A DNA stretch of 64,000 bases from assembly GCF_021568705.1 (NCBI RefSeq), contig NZ_JAKGTH010000006.1, forward strand, positions 620,001 to 684,000, read 5' to 3'. The DNA is from Gillisia lutea. Lineage in GTDB: Bacteria; Bacteroidota; Bacteroidia; Flavobacteriales; Flavobacteriaceae. The notes beneath the pieces were generated by a model, which was given only the letters and a program-made list of their open reading frames with translations, searched no databases and was not told the DNA's origin. Made by a program: the position numbers and the translations under genes. How positions within the stretch are numbered: the stretch's first letter is position 1; each line of letters starts with the position of its first letter. Below, piece after piece: positions 8,479 through 17,328 of this stretch.

Positions 8479-9927
8479 TTAAAGAAAACCCGGTTTACGT
8501 ATATAAAGAGTCCAAAGCCCAAAAAAGGTAATGGCCGCATTTACAAGTAAAATTTCAAATCCGAATTTATAACCATAGAACCAGGTAACAGAATTCTGAT
8601 CTAGAATAACTGAAAGTATAGGAGCAATTATGCACACTACAGGAACCCATTTATCTTTTACTGTTCTTTTAGTCATTAATCCGAATGCGAAAACTCCTAA
8701 TAGAGGTCCGTAGGTGAATCCTGCTACCTTAAAAACTGCACTTACCACGCTAGAATCGTTTATAGCATTGAAGATAACGATAACCAAAAACATGATTAGC
8801 GTAAACCCAATGTGCACCCAAAGGCGAATATTTTTCTGGTTTTTCTCTTTCTTCTGAATATCAAGAATATCTACACAAAAAGAAGTTGTAAGCGCTGTAA
8901 GAGCAGAATCGGCACTGGAGAAGGCCGCGGCTATAATCCCTAATAAGAATACAATTCCTGCAAATATTCCAAATTGATTTAAAGCCAGAAAAGGATAAAG
9001 ATCGTCACTGCGTTCGGGAATAGGAATATTTTGATCTAAAGCATATTTATACAATAACACTCCTAAAGCCAGGAACAATAAGGTTGAAAAGAAAAAAGTG
9101 ATGGAAAACCAAAAGATATTCTTTTGGGCATCTTTCTGATTTTTACAGGTTAGATTCTTCTGCATTACATTTTGATCAAGCCCATTCATGGCGATAGTTA
9201 TAAACACCCCTGCGAGAAATGTCTTAAAAAAGTTTCGGTTAGAGCGCCAGTCCCAATCAAAGATCTTAGACATCTTACTTTCAGAAATCACGCTAAAGAC
9301 TTCAGAAGTTTTTAGATCCATGTGATTTATAATAACCCCAATACTTATAATTACGGCTAAGAGTAAAAAAGTGGTCTGTAAAGTATCTGTCCACACAATT
9401 GTTTTAATTCCTCCTCTAAAAGTGTATAACCAGATAAGAAATATGGTTGTAAGAACAGTCACGTAGAAAGGGATTCCGAAGGCATCAAAAAAAGCGATCT
9501 GCAACACCACTGCCGCAAGAAAAAGCCTAAAAGAAGCCCCTATGGTTTGGGAGATTAGGAAAAATGAAGCACCAGCATAATAGGAATTCTGCCCAAATCT
9601 ATCTTTTAGGTATTCATAAATAGAAACCAACTTCAGCTTATAAAAAAGGGGAATGAGCACTAAAGCTATAATGGCGTAACCCACCATATTCCCCATTACA
9701 AATTGCAGATAGGTCCATGCCGTGTTTCCAACTTCTCCAGGAACCGAGATAAAAGTTACTCCGGAAAGTGAAGCTCCCACCATACCATATGCCACCAGGA
9801 ACCATGGCGACTGCCGGTTGGCTGTAAAAAAGGTAGTATTATCGGAAGTTTTAGAGGTGAAATGGCTAATCCCCATCAAGAGAAGGAAATATCCGGCAAT
9901 GACACTAAATACTAAAATGGGGCTCAT
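8479..9927 (-). CDS. Sodium:solute symporter (SSS family)
   Basis: The 482-residue polytopic inner-membrane protein has about 13 hydrophobic segments. The family hallmarks are the GASLSGVTFISVPG segment in the first helices and the FSSADSALTALTTSF stretch that forms part of the sodium site. SSS proteins use the sodium gradient to import sugars, sialic acid, amino acids or vitamins. Sitting 12 bp after the DigH-like gene and 11 bp before GH9, it most likely imports a product of the locus such as MurNAc, GlcNAc-MurNAc or a stem dipeptide. The substrate cannot be read from sequence. The locus also encodes a separate MFS sugar carrier, implying at least two imported products. Confidence 0.85.
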   Translation of the reverse strand: MSPILVFSVIAGYFLLLMGISHFTSKTSDNTTFFTANRQSPWFLVAYGMVGASLSGVTFISVPGEVGNTAWTYLQFVMGNMVGYAIIALVLIPLFYKLKLVSIYEYLKDRFGQNSYYAGASFFLISQTIGASFRLFLAAVVLQIAFFDAFGIPFYVTVLTTIFLIWLYTFRGGIKTIVWTDTLQTTFLLLAVIISIGVIINHMDLKTSEVFSVISESKMSKIFDWDWRSNRNFFKTFLAGVFITIAMNGLDQNVMQKNLTCKNQKDAQKNIFWFSITFFFSTLLFLALGVLLYKYALDQNIPIPERSDDLYPFLALNQFGIFAGIVFLLGIIAAAFSSADSALTALTTSFCVDILDIQKKEKNQKNIRLWVHIGFTLIMFLVIVIFNAINDSSVVSAVFKVAGFTYGPLLGVFAFGLMTKRTVKDKWVPVVCIIAPILSVILDQNSVTWFYGYKFGFEILLVNAAITFFGLWTLYIRKPGFL

Positions 9928-9939
9928 AGTAGCTATTGT

Positions 9940-11535
9940 TTATTTTAAAATAATTTCTTTGAATTCACTTTGCACACCATTTCGGTCTACAGCTGTAACG
10001 CCAATTTTACTTAACTTTTTCTTTTTCTCTCCAACTACATATTGCAGTTCTAAAGACATTTGAGAAGCATTCAGTATTTTGTAATCCCAAGCGCCATCGG
10101 CATATTTAAAGTATAATACCCATTTTGAGATTTCATCGGTATTTACATGAGTCCATGCAATTCTAAGTCGTTCTCCAAAAACTGAAGACCCAACAACAGG
10201 CGGTGTGGGTTGTTCTTTACTTAACCAAGGACTTGCGGGTACTAGGGCTTTCTTTTTATACGGCCCCTCTAAAAGTGCTTTCGATAAATTAGGGTTATTA
10301 ACAAGAGGGCCTATACTCCAGTGGATAGTACCTTTACTCTCGGGTAACATACCTCGGGTTATCATAATTTGATTAAGTGTTTCATCGGTATTTTGATCGT
10401 CTCCGCCAAGACCTACATTAATTCCCGGCCATAAATGACGATTCTTGGTATTCTCGCTCTCCCACCATCCCAATAATACCGGGAAACTCTGATTGAGCTG
10501 ATTGATCTTCCAATAAAGTTGCGGAGTAAAATAATCTACCCAGCCCTTGTTAAGCCAGAGTTTAGCATCGGCATACAACTCACTGTATTGATCCATCCCT
10601 GAAATAGACTCTGGATACCCCGGGCGCCATATTCCAAATGGACTTAAACCAAATTTCACAAATGGTTTTTCAGCTTTTATCTCTTTATAGATACGCTCAA
10701 TGAAAGTATTCACGCTTTCTCTACGCCAATCGCCTTTAGAAAGCTTTCCTCCTTTAGAAGTATATGCTGAATAGCTTTTAGCGTCAGGAAAATCTTCATT
10801 ATTATTATAAGAAGCATATGGGTAGAAATAATCATCGAAATGAACTCCGTCGATATCATATCGCTTCACAATATCCATTACTACTTCGGAAGTATGATCT
10901 TGAGTTCCTTTTTGAGAAGGATCCAGCCACCACATTCCATTTTTCAATTTAAATGCAAGCTCAGGATGGGTTTTAATAATTGATTGTTCGCTAATTTCTC
11001 CCCCAGTAGTATGATACGCACGATACGGATTTAACCATACATGCAATTCCAGTCCACGCTTATGAGCTGCTTCTGTCCAGAATTCTAAAGGGTCGTATAA
11101 CGGATTAGGGGCTGTACCCTGCTTTCCTGTTAGAAAATGTGACCATGGCTCCAAATCGCTATTGTAAAGCGCATCTGCTTGTGGTCGAACCTGGAAGATA
11201 ACCGCATTGAAATTATGAGCTTCCAAATAGTCTAAAAGCTTGATCGCTTCTTTTTGTTGCTCGGCAACTGGTAATCCCGATTTGCTGGGCCAGTTAATAT
11301 TAGCAACCGTAGCTACCCATGCCGCACGAAATTCTTCAATTTTAAGAGGGGCGTTTTCCTTAAATTCTTTTTCCTCTGGAACTGGTTTCTCTTCTTCTTT
11401 TGGGGATTCTACCTCAACTTCTACTTCTTTAGGAGAAACAGGTTTTTCCTCAACGGATGGTTTAGCTGTTTTACAAGAGTTGAATGTTAAAGCACATAGC
11501 ATTAACACCAAAATAGATTTTATTTTTAGCGACAT
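9940..11535 (-). CDS. DigH/YddW-like glycoside hydrolase (GHL10, DUF187), lipoprotein
   Basis: The 531-residue lipoprotein (lipobox FNSC, Cys21) has a Glu/Pro/Lys-rich linker at about 25-64. A GHL10 TIM-barrel domain follows at about 66-400 (motifs RAAWVATVANINWPS, FQVRPQADALY, HVWLNPYRAY and DGVHFDDYFYPY), then a C-terminal fibronectin-III-like domain from about 430. E. coli DigH (YddW), of this family, is reported to cut glycan strands already stripped of peptides. That fits the amidase at 1464, which makes such denuded strands. The gene lies 148 bp after susD and heads a tight block with the symporter, GH9, epimerase and endopeptidase. Confidence 0.82.
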   Translation of the reverse strand: MSLKIKSILVLMLCALTFNSCKTAKPSVEEKPVSPKEVEVEVESPKEEEKPVPEEKEFKENAPLKIEEFRAAWVATVANINWPSKSGLPVAEQQKEAIKLLDYLEAHNFNAVIFQVRPQADALYNSDLEPWSHFLTGKQGTAPNPLYDPLEFWTEAAHKRGLELHVWLNPYRAYHTTGGEISEQSIIKTHPELAFKLKNGMWWLDPSQKGTQDHTSEVVMDIVKRYDIDGVHFDDYFYPYASYNNNEDFPDAKSYSAYTSKGGKLSKGDWRRESVNTFIERIYKEIKAEKPFVKFGLSPFGIWRPGYPESISGMDQYSELYADAKLWLNKGWVDYFTPQLYWKINQLNQSFPVLLGWWESENTKNRHLWPGINVGLGGDDQNTDETLNQIMITRGMLPESKGTIHWSIGPLVNNPNLSKALLEGPYKKKALVPASPWLSKEQPTPPVVGSSVFGERLRIAWTHVNTDEISKWVLYFKYADGAWDYKILNASQMSLELQYVVGEKKKKLSKIGVTAVDRNGVQSEFKEIILK

Positions 11536-11562
11536 ATATGTATGGATAAAGCTTATAAAAAA

Positions 11563-11663
11563 GGATATCTAAACCTCATTAGAACTATCTTAGATCATTG
11601 CATTTAAATGCTTTATACACAAAATCTTAATATGATATTTCTAATGCTTATTTTTAGATATCC
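11563..11663. repeat. 11-bp inverted repeat with 79-bp spacer
   Basis: GGATATCTAAA (11563-11573) is matched by its exact reverse complement TTTAGATATCC (11653-11663). The pair spans most of the gap between SusD and the DigH-like gene. It could be a regulator operator, an RNA structure that tunes downstream expression, or chance in AT-rich DNA. Confidence 0.35.
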
Positions 11664-11683
11664 CTTAAACTGTTTTTATTCAA

Positions 11684-13183
11684 TTAATCGGCTACATTCC
11701 ACCAAAGTGGTGTAGTTAATCGAATGTATGGATCGTTATTCGGCATATTTTCATAGTTTCTGTCCTCTTCATTATATTCATACATCATTGCCTGAATCCA
11801 ATCATTGTCATTAGGAAAAATACTAAGATTCACATTTTCCGGGCGTTTTAATCCGGGATAGATATCAGAACTATAATCCATTCTTCTCATATCTACCCAA
11901 GTTTCAGGATTTAAAACATTAGCTATATATTTTTGAATCATTATTTCTGATAGGCCAAAATTCGATTCTCCGATTGTGGCATCAATTTTCTGAATATAAG
12001 CATTGATCTCGTCAGAGCCTACCCCTAGTTTTTCCATATCTGCACGAATTCCAATTTTATAATCGGCATAAGCTCCAGACTTATCTCCACTTCTAAATTT
12101 GGCTTCAGCTTCAATAAACTTCACTTCGCTGAAGGTCATCATATAAGTAGAAGAATTAGGTTGGGTGTAAAAACCTCCATTACCAAGCGAAAAATCGTCT
12201 CCAGATTCTCCGTTCAAACCGCGGCCTGTTACTACTCCATGGTATCCTCCATTTACAGCTTCAGGAACTATGATCGTTAAACGTGGGTCTTCATACGGAG
12301 TTTCCAAATCCAAGGAATTCTTCAATAGCTCCACGAAGAAATCTGAAAAATAATCGAATCTTGAAGAACCATATCCACTCTCACTAAAAGGCTGATTATC
12401 ATTTTCCATTTCACCGCCACCATACTGTATCAATGCATTTAAATCGTTAGAACTAATCCCTTTTTCCGCAGCTTCTATAATTGCTTGAGGATTGTATGCT
12501 AACTCCCCTGAGGATTTTTTATTTAAATGGTTCAAGTATCTGGCTTTTATAGAATACGCAAATTTTTTCCACTTCTCATGATCTCCGCCATATAACACAT
12601 CTCCACCTTCATCGTTAAGTCCAATTGGGCTGGCCTCATCTAGCTGTACGATAGCTTCATCAAGCAACTGAATTATGCGGCTATAAACCTCTTGCTGTGT
12701 TTGGAATTTAGGAGTAATATTTAAAGATGATTCACTGTCGTATGTTTCATCTAAAACAATATCTCCATATTGATCGGTGGTCATTCCAAGGATATAGGCT
12801 CTTAAAATTTTACCTACAGCTTCATAGTTAGGAGCATTATACTGTTTTCCCAGATAAATTAAATCGGCTGTATTTGGTAATGCGTATACATAGGCATTTT
12901 GCCATAAGAAATAACTCCCCGTAGTTAAGAACGTGTTCCAAGATTCAGAATAATACGCTGCTGTATTCTGCGAACCGTATTGAACCACTCCCAGTACTTC
13001 TCTCGCTCCTCTATATTGTGCCGTAGCAACCGTATTTTCTATTGCACCCTGAATACGATATTGGGGTGCTAATGAGGTTGTAGTTGGTGCGGTTACCGAT
13101 CCGTTTACATCAAAATAATCTTCACTACACGATGTTGTAAAGGCAATGATGCTTATTGCAAATAAATATTTATATAACTTCAT
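11684..13183 (-). CDS. SusD/RagB-family outer-membrane lipoprotein (pair 2)
   Basis: The protein has 499 residues with lipobox FTTSC (Cys19), followed by the SEDYFDVNGSVTAPT opening typical of the SusD-like_2 subgroup. TPR-like helices run through the rest, with the usual YSIKARYLNHL and TYMMTFSEVKFIEAEA segments. It is a surface substrate-binding lid for the SusC channel encoded 5 bp upstream. Members of this subgroup often serve peptide as well as glycan uptake, so muropeptides are a reasonable cargo. The ligand is an inference from context. Confidence 0.9.
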   Translation of the reverse strand: MKLYKYLFAISIIAFTTSCSEDYFDVNGSVTAPTTTSLAPQYRIQGAIENTVATAQYRGAREVLGVVQYGSQNTAAYYSESWNTFLTTGSYFLWQNAYVYALPNTADLIYLGKQYNAPNYEAVGKILRAYILGMTTDQYGDIVLDETYDSESSLNITPKFQTQQEVYSRIIQLLDEAIVQLDEASPIGLNDEGGDVLYGGDHEKWKKFAYSIKARYLNHLNKKSSGELAYNPQAIIEAAEKGISSNDLNALIQYGGGEMENDNQPFSESGYGSSRFDYFSDFFVELLKNSLDLETPYEDPRLTIIVPEAVNGGYHGVVTGRGLNGESGDDFSLGNGGFYTQPNSSTYMMTFSEVKFIEAEAKFRSGDKSGAYADYKIGIRADMEKLGVGSDEINAYIQKIDATIGESNFGLSEIMIQKYIANVLNPETWVDMRRMDYSSDIYPGLKRPENVNLSIFPNDNDWIQAMMYEYNEEDRNYENMPNNDPYIRLTTPLWWNVAD

Positions 13184-13188
13184 GTCTC

Positions 13189-16100
13189 TTAAAATTTAAA
13201 TTTTAATCCTAAATCAAATCCTTTAGTGTTAGGAGTTCCTAAATTATCAATTCCAACAGATCCTGCTCCGGCAATCCCTGCACCATAGGTATTTACTTCA
13301 GGGTCTACTCCACTATAATCTGTAATTGTAAATAAGTTTCTACCAGTGGCATATAGTTGCGCCGACTTAATTGAAAGCTTTTCCATTAAAGTAGAAGGAA
13401 GATTGTATGTAAGGGTTATATATCTTAATCTCATAAATGACCCATCTTCAATGAAATTCTCTGCATTTTCGGAATAGTAATTCTGATAGTATTCCTGATC
13501 TTTTGCAATTTGTATGGTATTTGGATTACCTTCAGCATCAACCCCATCTATCACAATAGTTTCTCCTCTATCAAGTGTATTGCTGCTTAAGCCATAATAT
13601 GCAAGTGCAGATTCTGTTGCATTGTATACTTCATTACCTTGCACAATATCAAATAAGAAAGAAAGATTGAAGTTCTGGTAACTCAACGAGTTTGTGATGC
13701 CTAATGTCCAGTCTGGCAATCTATTTACATCATCAAAAATTGCAGCTTCTAGACTTGGCAAACCGCTAGAATTCACAACGATATCTCCATTGTCATTCCT
13801 TTTTGGGCGGTACCCTCTTAACCCGAATAAAGATCCATCGAGTATAGCTGCCCCTGCGGCAGTATTGTTAAAGGTCCAGGAATCTGACAAGTATACCTCA
13901 TTTAACTGTCCTGGAAGATCCTGTACCTCACTTCGGTTCAACCCAAAGTTATAATCCATATTCCATTGTAAACTGGACGATTTCGGTAAAACTTTAACTG
14001 TAAGGAGCGCCTCAATACCTTTATTAATAATTGATCCTCCGTTTAAAGTTGCATAAAATGTTCCCGCAGATGGTGGAACTCTAATATCTCTTAAAATTTG
14101 ATTATCCGATTCGCTATAGTATACACTAAAATCAAGACCTACTCTACTTTCAAAGAATCTAGAATCTATACCAAATTCATAACTATCTGTAAATTCAGGT
14201 TCAAGATTTGGATTACCAACATCTACCCCATTATAGGTATAAGCTGAACTTGCCAGTCCGTTAATGTTAGTACCTAAAGAACTTTCTAAAGCACCAATTG
14301 GAGCATCTTTACCAACCTTAGCCCATGTAGTTCTAAACTTTAAATAAGTTAATCCTTTAGATGATGTAATATCATTACCGGCATTTTTGAAAAGGTCGGT
14401 TATGATAGCCGATCCCCCTATAGAAGGATAGAAAAACGATCTCTTATTTTCAGGTAAAGTTGAAGACCAGTCATTTCTACCGGTTGCATTTAAGAACAGA
14501 GCATTTTTCCAAGATAGTTTAAGCTCACCAAAAACTCCTACCGTTCTTTTCCGCGTAAGCAACTCTGATATTGACTGATTTACCTGTAGTACATTCCCGA
14601 TACTATAAATTCCCGGAGCTTGAAAACCTCTTCCGTAATTATAAACTGTATGAATTCTTAAATCTTCAACAGTATTACCAACTAACGCACTCACATTGAA
14701 ATCTTCATTGATATCTTTATCAAAACTCAGAAGAAAATTTGATGTGGTTTTCCTGTGCTCTCTTTCAAATTGACTTATATAACCATCTTGACGATTCTCT
14801 ATTAAAGAACCATCTCCTGTAATTCTTTTGGCAAATTGCGTATAATAATCGGTACCTAATTTATAGGAGATATTAAAGTAATCTAAGAAATCATAACTGG
14901 CACTCGCTATACCAATAAGTCTATGAACTTTATCTGTATTTGGACTATTGGCTAAACTCCAGTAAGGGTTGTCAAACATTTGATCTTGATAGATCATCTT
15001 TTGAGAACCGTCTTCATTCAAGTAATCGTGAATATCCACATTAACAGGGTAAGATAACAAACTACTGTAACTACTTCCTGCAGCATTTCCCTGTTTAGTA
15101 CTATTGGTTTCAGTAACAATATAATTCGCCGAAGCTCCTACGGTTAAAGCATCTGAAAACTTGGAAGTAGAGTTTATCTTAAAGGAAGTTTTATCGTAAC
15201 TGGTTCCATCTACTACTCCCTCCTGAGAAATATCACCAACGGAAGCATAAATCTGACTTTTTTCTGATCCTGCTGAATAGCTCAGATTATGATTTTGGGT
15301 TACAGCTGTAGTGTAAAAATCCTTAAAATGATCGAAGGTTTGTGTTCCGGAACTTAATTGTTCTCCCCATGAAAATTGTGAATCGGGATCGTATGTAATA
15401 ACTCCCGGTTCTGGTTCTAACTGCTTACCTTGACCAAATTTGTTTTGAATGCTTGGTGTTCCCAATACTTCATCAAGTGATAAGGAACCTGAATAAGATA
15501 TAGTGCTTACACCAGCTTTTCCTTTTTTAGTAGTAATAATAACTGCACCTTCTGCAGCCTGAATTCCATATAAGGCTGCAGCAGCGGGACCTTTAAGAAC
15601 AGATATACTTTCTATATCTTCTGGATTAATATCAGAAGCTCTGTTAGTACTTGCCACCTCTAAACTTGAACTGGTAGAGTTATCAATAGGAATACCATCC
15701 ACTACAAATAAAGGTTGGTTATTTCCTGTAATGGAAGACCCACCTCTAATCATTATTACTGCCGAAGAACCGGGAGCACCCCCAGAGTTAGCAATTGTAA
15801 CTCCCGAAACCTTTCCTTGAAGTCCACTTACCAAGTTAGTTTTATTACCTTCCATAAGTTTATCGGAATTAACCGCCTGCACGGCATATCCTAAAGCTTT
15901 TTTCTCTCTCTTAATACCCAGTGCAGTTACAACTACCTCATCTAGACCTTCGGTATCTGTTTTCATGGTAATATTAAAAGTTTTTCTATCCCCAATAATA
16001 ATTTCCTGGGTAGTGAAACCTAAAGAAGAAAATACTAAGGTCGTTCCACTATCATCGGGAATACTGAAAGTGAATTTCCCGTCAAAATCCGTCACAGTAC

Positions 16101-16254
16101 CAGTGTTTGTGTTCTTAACAAAAACAGAAACTCCCGGCAACGGAATTCTGTCTTCATCAATTACTTCACCAGATACTTCTCGCTCTTGTGCCCACATTTG
16201 TAAAGAAAAGAGGCACACCACAATTAAAAGTAGCTTTCTTAATCGTTTTTCCAT
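13189..16254 (-). CDS. SusC/RagA-family TonB-linked outer-membrane transporter (pair 2)
   Basis: The 1021-residue protein has a signal peptide (WAQ). A carboxypeptidase-regulatory-like domain (about 24-100) is followed by the TonB-box region LDEVVVTALGIKREKKALGY, a plug domain (about 115-230) and a 22-strand barrel ending in an aromatic residue (LGLKFKF). It imports oligomers through the outer membrane using TonB energy, with the SusD at 11684. It is a paralogue of the SusC at 18958: the signal region, N-terminal domain and TonB box are nearly parallel. The 45-50 bases in front of both start codons are also alike. Confidence 0.93.
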   Translation of the reverse strand: MEKRLRKLLLIVVCLFSLQMWAQEREVSGEVIDEDRIPLPGVSVFVKNTNTGTVTDFDGKFTFSIPDDSGTTLVFSSLGFTTQEIIIGDRKTFNITMKTDTEGLDEVVVTALGIKREKKALGYAVQAVNSDKLMEGNKTNLVSGLQGKVSGVTIANSGGAPGSSAVIMIRGGSSITGNNQPLFVVDGIPIDNSTSSSLEVASTNRASDINPEDIESISVLKGPAAAALYGIQAAEGAVIITTKKGKAGVSTISYSGSLSLDEVLGTPSIQNKFGQGKQLEPEPGVITYDPDSQFSWGEQLSSGTQTFDHFKDFYTTAVTQNHNLSYSAGSEKSQIYASVGDISQEGVVDGTSYDKTSFKINSTSKFSDALTVGASANYIVTETNSTKQGNAAGSSYSSLLSYPVNVDIHDYLNEDGSQKMIYQDQMFDNPYWSLANSPNTDKVHRLIGIASASYDFLDYFNISYKLGTDYYTQFAKRITGDGSLIENRQDGYISQFEREHRKTTSNFLLSFDKDINEDFNVSALVGNTVEDLRIHTVYNYGRGFQAPGIYSIGNVLQVNQSISELLTRKRTVGVFGELKLSWKNALFLNATGRNDWSSTLPENKRSFFYPSIGGSAIITDLFKNAGNDITSSKGLTYLKFRTTWAKVGKDAPIGALESSLGTNINGLASSAYTYNGVDVGNPNLEPEFTDSYEFGIDSRFFESRVGLDFSVYYSESDNQILRDIRVPPSAGTFYATLNGGSIINKGIEALLTVKVLPKSSSLQWNMDYNFGLNRSEVQDLPGQLNEVYLSDSWTFNNTAAGAAILDGSLFGLRGYRPKRNDNGDIVVNSSGLPSLEAAIFDDVNRLPDWTLGITNSLSYQNFNLSFLFDIVQGNEVYNATESALAYYGLSSNTLDRGETIVIDGVDAEGNPNTIQIAKDQEYYQNYYSENAENFIEDGSFMRLRYITLTYNLPSTLMEKLSIKSAQLYATGRNLFTITDYSGVDPEVNTYGAGIAGAGSVGIDNLGTPNTKGFDLGLKFKF

Positions 16255-16310
16255 AATTTAAATTGATTTTAAAATCTTAATTCAGTGACATTCATAAAAG
16301 CAAAAATTTA
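16255..16310 (-). promoter_or_regulatory. Conserved 5' leader shared with the other susC gene
   Basis: The bases directly before the start codon of this susC align with 22051-22108 before the other susC. They share AATTTAAATTGATTT, AAAATC and ATTCAGT-ACA (read on the + strand), then AAAAGC. The rest of both intergenic regions does not align by eye. It may be a shared untranslated leader or regulator target, or a remnant of gene duplication. No clear TAnnTTTG box was found here. Confidence 0.5.
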
Positions 16311-16466
16311 AAGTTGAGTAAGTTTTAAATGGTTTACAGTTTTACTCTCTTTAAATTTACATAAACACATGCATTTACAGCTTTAAATATGCATTTTAGC
16401 ACTATGTATTTAGTGTTAAAGTATCAAGAAGTGTAACTTTCGCTTCAACAATCTAATAATAATGGT

Positions 16467-16506
16467 AAAAAAGAAAGAGCCACAAAATGTGTCTCTTTCT
16501 TTTTTA
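16467..16506 (-). terminator. Rho-independent terminator after the DUF4397 gene
   Basis: The hairpin AAAAAAGAAAGAG...CACA, loop AAA, TGTG...CTCTTTCTTTTTT lies 20 bp past the DUF4397 stop codon. It separates the first SusCD block from the second, so the second SusCD pair probably has its own promoter between 16255 and 16466. Confidence 0.75.
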
Positions 16507-16526
16507 TAAGGGTTCCTAATTAAAGC

Positions 16527-17318
16527 TTAGCGTTCCCTCCAGTAATCAATATTCTTTGAGCTTGGAGATTCTGCATACGTTCCCCTAATTTGAGTAGAGT
16601 AAACTCTTCCCTTACTGGCTACATTTACGGTATTTTGAATATATGGTGTAGATGTTTCAGGATCATAATCTGAACCCGATTCAAAAACTTTAAAAGTATA
16701 ATTTCCAGGTTCCAATTCTGTGTAATCTCCTCCTTGTTTAAAGGCAAGACCATTACCAAGCGAGATTACCTGGACCGCCTGCGCTGGAGAATCATCAGTT
16801 TCCGGAACTGCTGCTTTAATTGCATAAACATCTACTGAAAATGGCATATTTGCCATTGTATTCACAAATCTCCAGAAGATTTTTACTCTGTCTGATGGCG
16901 GAAGTTGATCTTCCATTACAAAAACTTCATAGCTATCTGTAGTACCTACGAGATATGCCGAATAATTCTTGTCTGCTGCAAAAGAAGCATTCGTAGAAGC
17001 TATTACATTTCCTTCAAGATCTCTAGCGTTTACATTGAAATCTCCAGAAGGGATTAATGCATACGCGTTTGAAGGAAAAACAGACCCATAAGAATTTCCT
17101 TGAACTTCATCTGCACTAGATGAACCTACTGCACTTACTTTTTGATCGTCAAAATAGAAGTTTACACTAGGTGCATTTTCTACATGAAAGAAGAATTTAA
17201 CATAAGTTGCTTCTTCAGACACCGGCTCTGTAAGCTCAGGAATAGCATTTTCTTCACACGCATTAAAAAGTAGACTTACTGCAAATAATATTAGTATTTT
17301 ATTGAATGTCTTTCTCAT
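16527..17318 (-). CDS. DUF4397-domain lipoprotein of the SusCD operon
   Basis: The protein has 263 residues from the ATG at 17318. A longer reading from 17387 is rejected because it enters the susD gene and buries the signal peptide MRKTFNKILILFAVSLLFNAC. The mature protein has beta-sandwich character with a DUF4397-like region (NVNARDLEGNVIAST, then PGNYTFKVFESGS). It lies 10 bp after susD, where many Sus-type loci carry a surface glycan- or peptide-binding lipoprotein. A role as accessory ligand binder follows from position only. The biochemical function of the family is unknown. Confidence 0.8.
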   Translation of the reverse strand: MRKTFNKILILFAVSLLFNACEENAIPELTEPVSEEATYVKFFFHVENAPSVNFYFDDQKVSAVGSSSADEVQGNSYGSVFPSNAYALIPSGDFNVNARDLEGNVIASTNASFAADKNYSAYLVGTTDSYEVFVMEDQLPPSDRVKIFWRFVNTMANMPFSVDVYAIKAAVPETDDSPAQAVQVISLGNGLAFKQGGDYTELEPGNYTFKVFESGSDYDPETSTPYIQNTVNVASKGRVYSTQIRGTYAESPSSKNIDYWRER

Positions 17319-17328
17319 AATTTTATAG

